Program-made: the position numbers and the translations under genes
In this document: piece by piece, positions 9,863 through 15,849 of the stretch
How positions within the stretch are numbered: position 1 is the first letter of the stretch
Layout of the letters: every line of letters starts with the position of its first letter
The notes under the pieces: model-generated
The model's input: the letters and a program-made list of their open reading frames with translations, nothing else
Database searches by the model: none
Told to the model about the DNA's origin: nothing
Assembly (NCBI RefSeq): GCF_028368975.1
Contig: NZ_JAQNDM010000002.1
Location: 3,776,425 to 3,840,424 of the forward strand
DNA from: Stigmatella ashevillena
Lineage (GTDB): Bacteria; Myxococcota; Myxococcia; Myxococcales; Myxococcaceae
Length of the DNA stretch: 64,000 nucleotides
Reading direction: 5' to 3'

Positions 9863-11140
9863 ATGCCCTCGGTCAGCTTCAAGTCCGTGTTCATCGCCGT
9901 GCTGCTGGGCACGGCGATCATCGTCGCCGCGCTGCTGGTCAATTCCCGTCGGCCCTCGGTGGAGACGGCGCAGCCCAGCGCCGACCTGGTGCGCGCCACG
10001 GGCAAGTGCGCCGAGTGCCACGCGAGGGAGACCTCCGCCGTGGTGCACCAGTTCGAGCGCAGCCGGCACGCGGCGCGGGGCGTCAACTGCCTGGACTGCC
10101 ACAAGCCGCTCGAGGGCCAGCAGCACATGGAACACCGCGGCTTCACGCTGGCGCGCTCCCTCACCGCGAAGAACTGCGCCCAGTGCCACGCCACCGAATA
10201 CGAGCAGTTCGAGCGCAGTCGGCACGCGGCGCCCTCCTGGGCGGCGGTGCGGGGAACGCAGGGCTTCTCGCCGGAGCAGATCGATCTGGGCGAGCGCTTC
10301 CATCCCGGGTGGATCAAGCGCCCGCCCCACTCCGTGGGAGTGCTGGAGGGCGAGGTGGCGACGAGCAGCGGTTGCGACGCGTGCCATGACATCGGCAAGC
10401 CCAACGCGGACGGCTCCTTCGGCACCTGTACCGAGTGCCATGCCCGGCACTCCACCTCCGTCGCGCTCGCGCGCGAGCCGCGCACCTGCGGCCAGTGCCA
10501 CATGGGGCCGGACCACTCGCAGATCGAAATCTTCGAGGAGTCCAAGCACGGCGTGCTCTTCACCGCGCAGCGGGAGCACTTCAACCTGAACGCCAACCCC
10601 AAGCAGTTGACGACGGTGGACATGCCCGCGCCCACCTGCGCCACCTGTCACATGAGCGGACTGGAGGGACTCAAGGTGACGCACAACCCGGGCGAGCGTC
10701 TGGCCTGGTACCTCTTCGCGCCCGTCTCCACGCGCCGCCCCGAGGGCAACTCGGGCGAGCAGCAGATGAAGGAGGTGTGCCTGAAGTGCCACGCGCACAC
10801 CCAGGTGGAGAATTTCTACACCGCCGCGGAGAAGGTGCTGCAGAACACCAATGAGCGGGTGAAGGGCGCCCAGGACGTGGTGGCCGCGTTGCGCAAGGAG
10901 GGGCTGCTCGACGACGAGCCCTTCAATCACCCCATCAAGTTCGTCGAGTTCGACCTCTGGCATTACTTCGGCCGCACGGCCAAGCACGGCGCTTTCATGG
11001 GCGGCGCGGACTTCGTGCAGTGGCACGGTAACTACGAACTGGCGCGGCTGCGCAACGAGCTGGACAGCATGGCCGAGGAGCTGCGCGCCAAGGGCAAGGG
11101 CGGCTCCGAGCCGGTGACGCCGGGGGGCGCCCGGCAATGA
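9863..11140 (+). CDS. Membrane-anchored octaheme c-type cytochrome
   Basis: A 425-residue protein with an uncleaved N-terminal anchor (FKSVFIAVLLGTAIIVAALLV) and eight CXXCH haem-binding motifs: CAECH, CLDCH, CAQCH, CDACH, CTECH, CGQCH, CATCH and CLKCH. Eight haems with this spacing recall the hydroxylamine oxidoreductase/octaheme family, which oxidises or reduces small nitrogen or sulfur compounds in the periplasm. Substrate is not decidable from sequence. Start ATG 9863 has CAGGAG upstream. The stop overlaps the ATG of the next gene, so the two are an operon and the partner membrane protein probably exchanges electrons with it. Confidence 0.92.
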   Translation: MPSVSFKSVFIAVLLGTAIIVAALLVNSRRPSVETAQPSADLVRATGKCAECHARETSAVVHQFERSRHAARGVNCLDCHKPLEGQQHMEHRGFTLARSLTAKNCAQCHATEYEQFERSRHAAPSWAAVRGTQGFSPEQIDLGERFHPGWIKRPPHSVGVLEGEVATSSGCDACHDIGKPNADGSFGTCTECHARHSTSVALAREPRTCGQCHMGPDHSQIEIFEESKHGVLFTAQREHFNLNANPKQLTTVDMPAPTCATCHMSGLEGLKVTHNPGERLAWYLFAPVSTRRPEGNSGEQQMKEVCLKCHAHTQVENFYTAAEKVLQNTNERVKGAQDVVAALRKEGLLDDEPFNHPIKFVEFDLWHYFGRTAKHGAFMGGADFVQWHGNYELARLRNELDSMAEELRAKGKGGSEPVTPGGARQ

Positions 11141-11994
11141 CGCTCCGGGAGCGGCTCGGCGCCGTGACGCCCTTCCTCCCGGCGCGTGCGTTCGCCGTGG
11201 GCAACCTGGCCTTCCTCGCCGTGGACATCCTGCTCGCGCACGCGGCCAACGACTTCGCCCATCGCGCGGAGTGGTTGCCCATCATCTTCTCGGTGGTGGC
11301 GCCGTTGCTACTGCTGCCCGGACTGGTTTCCGCGCGGCTGTGGGCGCGCACCCGGGCGGTGGCCGTGGCCGTGGCGCTGGGCTCCATCGGCGTGGGGGTA
11401 GCGGGGATGATCCTGCACCTGCACAGCGCCTTCTTCGAGCGCCAATCGCTGCACGATCTCGTCTACACCGCGCCCTTCGTGGCCCCGCTCTCCTACGTGG
11501 GACTGGGGCTGCTGGTGTTGCTCGACCGCATGGAGGACCCGGAAGGCCCCGCGTGGTCGAGCTGGGTGGTGATGCTCGCGCTGGGCGGCAGCGTGGGCAA
11601 CCTGGGGCTGTCACTGCTGGACCACGCGCAGAATGGCTTCTTCTCCGCGACGGAGTGGATACCCGTGGTGACGGCCGCCTTCGGCACCAGCTTCCTGCTG
11701 GTGGCGATGCTGCGTCCGGCGCGCGGCTTCCTGTGGCTCACCCTGGGGGTGATGGGGGTGCAGGCCGCGGTGGGGGGGCTCGGCTTCGCGCTGCATATGC
11801 TCGCCAACCTGCGGCACACGAACGTGCCGCTGAGGGATCAGCTCATCTTCGGCGCGCCCATCTTCGCCCCGCTGCTCTTCGCGGACATTTCCGTGCTCGC
11901 GGCCATTGGCATGTGGAGCCTGTTGCGCGGCGCCTCCCAGTCCCAGGGCTCGCTTGGAGTCGGCTCGCTCGCCCACGCCTCCAAGGAGGGCTGA
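11137..11994 (+). CDS. Polytopic membrane protein paired with the octaheme cytochrome
   Basis: A 285-residue integral membrane protein overlapping the cytochrome gene by the ATGA junction. About eight hydrophobic segments can be read. Several His residues sit at or near helix ends (LAHAANDFAHRAEW, ILHLHSAFF, LSLLDHAQNG, ALHMLANLRH), a pattern that could serve haem b or quinone binding, but no named family was recognised. With the cytochrome it forms a plausible two-gene redox module linking the membrane quinone pool to periplasmic haems. The 3' tail (SQSQGSLGVGSLAHASKEG) is polar and cytoplasmic or periplasmic. Confidence 0.85.
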   Translation: MTLRERLGAVTPFLPARAFAVGNLAFLAVDILLAHAANDFAHRAEWLPIIFSVVAPLLLLPGLVSARLWARTRAVAVAVALGSIGVGVAGMILHLHSAFFERQSLHDLVYTAPFVAPLSYVGLGLLVLLDRMEDPEGPAWSSWVVMLALGGSVGNLGLSLLDHAQNGFFSATEWIPVVTAAFGTSFLLVAMLRPARGFLWLTLGVMGVQAAVGGLGFALHMLANLRHTNVPLRDQLIFGAPIFAPLLFADISVLAAIGMWSLLRGASQSQGSLGVGSLAHASKEG

Positions 11995-12171
11995 GCGATG
12001 TCCAGGCTGCTGCGCTGAGCAGGGCCTGGTGGTGGACATGGTGCCCTGCGAGGACGCTCACGCCCAGGAAAGGACGCTGGTAGCTGCAATGTTGGAGCAC
12101 GCCCAGCCAGTGGAGAACCTTTGCGACGGCGATGCGCCATGATACCGGGCTTGCGCCCCTGGATCGCCCCC

Positions 12172-12684
12172 ATGGAACCTTCGATCGAAGTCCGCCCCGT
12201 CGACGACACGCTGCGCGCGGCCGTGGCCGCGCTGTCGGTGCACCCGGAACAGCAAGCCTTCGTGGGCAGCGTGTTGGAATCCCTGGCCGACGTGGCCGCG
12301 TGCCCGGGCAGCGAGGCGCTGGCCCTGCTGCTGGCCGGCCAAGTGGTGGGCTACGTGCGCATCGACGCCCGCGCCACCGCGCTGGGAGACCACCCGCTGG
12401 CCGAAGGCGCCGTGGCGCTGCGCAGCTTCCTCATCGATGCCTCGCGGCAAGGCCAGGGCCTGGGCACTCGCGCGCTGCACGCCATCCAGCGCTACGTGGC
12501 CGCCCGCCATCCCGGGCGCCACCGGATCCTGCTGAGCGTCAACGTGCGCAACGCCGGCGCCGTGCGCGCGTACCTGCGCGCGGGCTACGTGGACAGTGGG
12601 GATCTGTACCAGGGTGGGCCTGCGGGCCCCCAGCATGTGCTGTGGGCGCCCTTGTCTCCCTTGAACCCTGACGGAACCTCCTGA
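12172..12684 (+). CDS. GNAT acetyltransferase, copy 1
   Basis: A 170-residue GNAT-fold acetyltransferase (MEPSIEVRPVDDTLRAAVAA). The acetyl-CoA loop is in the RQGQGLGTRALHAI stretch (Q/RxxGxG/A), followed by LLSVNVRNAGAVRAYLRAGY, typical of the C-terminal half. Nearly identical to copy 2 (21704-22216). Start: an ATG at 12139 is in frame, but a 5-bp difference between the copies just upstream breaks the frame there, which supports a start at or after 12139. Shared sequence begins at about 12119 and ends at the stop, defining a duplicated block. Substrate unknown. Confidence 0.85.
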   Translation: MEPSIEVRPVDDTLRAAVAALSVHPEQQAFVGSVLESLADVAACPGSEALALLLAGQVVGYVRIDARATALGDHPLAEGAVALRSFLIDASRQGQGLGTRALHAIQRYVAARHPGRHRILLSVNVRNAGAVRAYLRAGYVDSGDLYQGGPAGPQHVLWAPLSPLNPDGTS

Positions 12685-12742
12685 CGTGCACGACTGCCAG
12701 CGCGAATTCATCGAACTCACCCATGGGCGTCGCTGGCATCCG

Positions 12743-12978
12743 CTACACGTGGGAAAAGAGCTCCCGGCAGAGCTTCAGCGCCGCCCGGGGGCCTTCGGTC
12801 ACGGTGGTGAAGAGGACCATGAACACGAGCAGAAGCACGGACATGGCCACCAAGCCGCCCACGACACCGCGACGGCACCCACCGCCCCCAACAACGGGTG
12901 AATGGGCCAACAGAGCAACGCCCCGACAACCGCTCCGGTGAGTGCGCCCACAAGGGCGATGGGCTCGATGAGGTTCAT
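12743..12978 (-). pseudogene. Frameshifted copy of small membrane protein
   Basis: From ATG 12978 (MNLIEPIALVGALTGAVVGA) the reading follows the intact 82-residue protein at 22235-22483 through HPLLGAVGAVA. A net frame change near 12868 then moves the rest (LVAMSVLLLVFMVLFTTV) into another frame. The intact copy reads straight through the same place. So this copy is broken. Confidence 0.75.
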
Positions 12979-12991
12979 GGCAGCGGGCGAC

Positions 12992-13193
12992 GAAGCGTCC
13001 TCGAGTCCAGGCGAGCCGGTATCGGGGCCACTTGCGCTGAAGCCGCGTGACCAGAGCGGCTTGCCGTGCACCCGGTCGAACTTCGCGACGTAGACAGCGG
13101 CGACGAAGGCATCTTGCTGGATGCCACCATTGGGGCTCGCGGTGTGAGCACGGCCCGCGAAGGAAAAGGTGAAAGCGTACGTCCCCACGATGA
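12992..13193 (-). pseudogene. Two joined fragments of the repeat lipoprotein at 22638-24080
   Basis: 12992 to about 13093 matches about 22765-22868, and 13094-13193 matches about 23038-23136, with the intervening 170 bp missing. The piece is attached directly to the small membrane protein remnant on one side and a VOC remnant on the other. It encodes scraps such as KFDRVHGKPLWSRGFSASGP and has no start or complete domain. Confidence 0.75.
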
Positions 13194-13305
13194 GATTGAA
13201 GAGACGAAGTGGGGGCGCATCGCCCTGCTGGCAGATCCTTTCGGACATGGCCTCTGCCTGCTCGAGTTCCGAGGACGGGGCTACGACGAACTCCTTGCAC
13301 CTTAA
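13192..13305 (+). pseudogene. 3' fragment of a VOC-family gene
   Basis: About 114 bp encoding IEETKWGRIALLADPFGHG and CLLEFRGRGYDELLAP, matching the last 37 codons of the VOC gene at 6189-6599 with a few silent-type changes. It lacks the 5' two-thirds of the gene. The junction with the preceding fragment falls in a short shared GATGAGAT-like stretch. Confidence 0.8.
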
Positions 13306-13457
13306 TCAGGGGCTTCAATCAGCGCTGCGACGAGGCTCAAATTCCTCAAGCGTCAGATGTACGGACGTGCCAGTTTTGATGTACTGCCTCGCCGTGCACT
13401 GCTCGCTGTATCATCCCACAGCCCCATATCAGACGGTGACCACCAGGAGGAATCTCC

Positions 13458-14717
13458 ATGAAACTGTGCTGCATACCCGTATTGATGGTCCTCCTTGCCG
13501 GTTGTGGCACTGCCTCTCGAGCGGTACACCTAGACACAGGCCACTCCAACGCCATCGTCTTTACACCGCGGTCCGGCGCCGAATCGGTGACGTTGGACGA
13601 CGATGAATTCGAGAGAACCATGGCCAAGCTTGCCCGAGACGCGCGCTCCTCCTCTCGGCCCCAAGAAGCCGCACGGCGGCTGTTTGAGATGAGTGCACGG
13701 AGCGGCGCTTACACGTATGAATTCTCTAGTCGCCGCATCATCCCGCTCGCGCCGAACTCGCAGATGCAGGGAGCGTCAACCGAAGCAGAAGTGGAGTTGA
13801 CACGCGCCTACCTGCGCTGGTGCGAGCGCACCGGCAAATCCGGAGACTGTCTACGCCTACTCACAGAAGGCCACACCCTCGACGGAGACGGCCGTTTCGC
13901 CCTGTCCATGGCCCTTGCCAAGGGGGCCGTGCTGAACGAAATGCTGGAGGCGTTCAAAGACTTGACCGACCCACACGCCATGGTCGCGGCGGTGCTCTGG
14001 ACATGGACGACGTACATGGTGCTTATCACTGTGCCTGAGCCCCTCTCCAAGGGCATCGCCGCCGTGATGACTGCCACGCTCATCTCCTATGTAGGTATCG
14101 ACACCTTCTGGAACCTCATCGTGGGATTCAGGCACCTCATGGAAGAGGCGGAGCGTGCCACCACCTTCAGCGCTCTGCGCGAGGCAGGCGAGCGCTATGG
14201 CAAAATCATGGGGAGCAACGCCGCCCGCGCCTTTGCCATGCTCGCGATAACGGCCATTGGCAACACAGCACCGGGGCTGGCAAAACAAGTGCCCAAGCTA
14301 CCCGGCGCGATGCATGCAGCCGCACAGGCCGAGACGCAAATGGGTCTCCGTCTCGGAGCGGTTGGGGAAGTAGAGACGGTCACCCTATCGGCCGAGAGAT
14401 TGAGCCTCTCCCTCGCTCCAGGTGCAGTCGCCATGGCTGCAGATGCACGGGGGTCACGACGATTCAGCCAGGCAGCCCGCAATGCCGCCTATGAAAAGAG
14501 CCAAGATGCGACGGGACAAGCTCACTGCGAGTACTGCGACGAAGAACTGACGCGCGAGCCGGGAAAGCCTCAATCCTACGAGGCAGATCATCGAAAGCCG
14601 TATAGCAAAGGTGGCCCTTCTTCAGAGGAAAACTTGGCGCCCTCATGCCGGTCTTGCAACCGAGAAAAAGGTGCTCAAGAGTTAGATACTGACTGGGTTC
14701 CTCCCAAAAATCGTTAA
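13458..14717 (+). CDS. SitA-type lipoprotein polymorphic toxin with C-terminal HNH nuclease
   Basis: A 419-residue lipoprotein with lipobox LLAGC (Cys16) and AGGAGG at 13446-13451 before ATG 13458. The central module (about 50-335) aligns with the AHH toxin at 7201-8562, sharing the Trp-Cys pair (RWCERTGKSGDC), VGYDT-like VGIDTFWNLI, ATTFSALREAGERYGKI and the LxLxPGAVAMAA end. The toxin end is different: a compact zinc HNH domain at 355-419 with CEYC (357, 360), EADH (Asp377-His378), an Asn near 392 and CRSCN (397-401). This is the usual design of polymorphic toxins, a conserved carrier with exchangeable warheads. Probably delivered between kin by outer-membrane exchange. The small gene 27 bp downstream is the candidate immunity gene. 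Confidence 0.9.
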   Translation: MKLCCIPVLMVLLAGCGTASRAVHLDTGHSNAIVFTPRSGAESVTLDDDEFERTMAKLARDARSSSRPQEAARRLFEMSARSGAYTYEFSSRRIIPLAPNSQMQGASTEAEVELTRAYLRWCERTGKSGDCLRLLTEGHTLDGDGRFALSMALAKGAVLNEMLEAFKDLTDPHAMVAAVLWTWTTYMVLITVPEPLSKGIAAVMTATLISYVGIDTFWNLIVGFRHLMEEAERATTFSALREAGERYGKIMGSNAARAFAMLAITAIGNTAPGLAKQVPKLPGAMHAAAQAETQMGLRLGAVGEVETVTLSAERLSLSLAPGAVAMAADARGSRRFSQAARNAAYEKSQDATGQAHCEYCDEELTREPGKPQSYEADHRKPYSKGGPSSEENLAPSCRSCNREKGAQELDTDWVPPKNR

Positions 14718-14744
14718 TTCAAGAACAACGTTCTGGAGCCGAGC

Positions 14745-15005
14745 TTGAAGCGCGAACGTGCAGCATTCGTGTGCCACCATGTGTTCGAAGGAAGCCATCC
14801 CATCCTGCTGGCCGCACATGAGGATGGCGACTGGCAGTTCCTTTGTGGCGCAGCTCATGAGCCCGGCGATGGGCCACGAGTGGTTGGGTTGAACCATTTG
14901 GTCGAACGAGATCCGAGCATCGCCGAAGTCCTGGACTTGCAACAGGACTGGGAAGCAGAGCGTCTTGATGAGAGCGGCCCCTGGGTGCGCCGCCCTATTG
15001 GGTAG
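14745..15005 (+). CDS. Small conserved protein, candidate immunity gene for the HNH toxin
   Basis: An 86-residue protein from TTG 14745 with GGAG at about 14735; the toxin stop is the nearest upstream stop in this frame. It reads MKRERAAFVCHHVFEGSHPI, then GDWQFLCGAAHEPGDGPRVV and WEAERLDESGPWVRRPIG. Short proteins of this type with a C-x-HV start and WQFLCG core seem widespread in proteobacteria as genes of unknown role (from memory). Position right behind the toxin suggests immunity. Against that, its truncated twin at 8848 has no such partner. Function therefore uncertain. Confidence 0.7.
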   Translation: MKRERAAFVCHHVFEGSHPILLAAHEDGDWQFLCGAAHEPGDGPRVVGLNHLVERDPSIAEVLDLQQDWEAERLDESGPWVRRPIG

Positions 15006-15060
15006 AGTCGAGCACTGACGCGATGGTCTAGCAGTTAGCACTACTGCGTTACGGGTAAGC

Positions 15061-15427
15061 ATGAGGAGGGAGCGAGCAGCCGAAGGCGGAGCGAGTTGGC
15101 CGATATTGCGTTGTCCGCCCGGCGTCCTACCCATGAGGTATGGAGCTTTTGATGAAGGGCGCTGCGGTGCAGCGTATCTCAGCGCGCGCATGCCCGACGT
15201 CCGACGTGTGGCGACGCAGTACGCATTGGAGGCAATGACGAAGAGAGAGCCGGTAGCAACCTGGATTGTGGATGACACGGGCTTCCTCAAGTAGGGCAAG
15301 CACTCTGTGGGTGTGCAGCGGCAGTACATTGAGTGGCGCGATGGAGAGCCTGAGCCTGCCAACTATTTCCTCATTTGCCTTGCGGGGCACAGAACCCAAA
15401 AGCAGCTCGTTCGTCTGGTCATGCAGC
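15061..15427 (+). mobile_element. IS701-family transposase remnant
   Basis: The stretch around 15200-15310 encodes ATQYALEAMTKREPVATWIV and DDTGFLK, the DDE catalytic region of IS701-type transposases, then a TAG at 15292-15294 where family members have Gln, and GKHSVGVQRQY. Without a gap it then jumps to a C-terminal piece, IEWRDGEPEPANYFL and KQLVRLVMQR, so an internal segment is deleted. Dead element. Confidence 0.75.
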
Positions 15428-15817
15428 GCTCCCTCAAGGAGGGGCGGAGCCGGGGCTGGAGGAGAAGAGCCCCGCCTTTGCCGCAACGGTGGAGGAGCCG
15501 AGGAAGGAGCGCACACCGTATGGAGCGATTCTGGAGCACCTGGGGTTGCCCACGGCGAGTGCGCACCTGGCCCCTGCGCGAGGGCCGCCACAGAGCGCGG
15601 GGTATTGAAGCTCAAGCCGCCACAGCCAGCCAAGCACCTTCCGCGCCCCTCCTGGGAAAGCGGCTGGGCTGGGCAGGCGTGTGTCTGCTGGAGATGAAAG
15701 GCTTCTGCGTCGGCCCGGCGTGCGGCTCATGGGCCCCCCGTCAGCGTCCCTCACCTCCCGCTCTGCTCCCGCCCGCTACGCCCGAGAGGACTCCTGTCCT
15801 TCCTATGCTCCCAGAGC
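15428..15817 (+). mobile_element. IS91-family 3' end remnant, internally deleted
   Basis: It shares most of its sequence with 18868-19367. The coding part reads KERTP then directly AILEHLGLPTASAHLAPA and RGPPQSA, so the zinc-finger portion present in the other copy is missing. About 210 bp of shared non-coding sequence follow, up to GAGGACTCCTGTCCTTCCTA near 15811. It lies just downstream of the lectin toxin gene's stop. Confidence 0.7.
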
Positions 15818-15849
15818 GGTGTCAATAAAAGAGCCGAGGTGCCGCTTCC

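Noticed and set aside
9803..11137. 444-residue minus-strand frame over the octaheme cytochrome
   Set aside because: Eight CXXCH motifs on the plus strand decide the coding strand.
14745..15005. Firm assignment as an immunity protein
   Set aside because: Position supports it, but the truncated twin at 8848 has no toxin partner and the family has no proven immunity role, so it is given as a candidate only.
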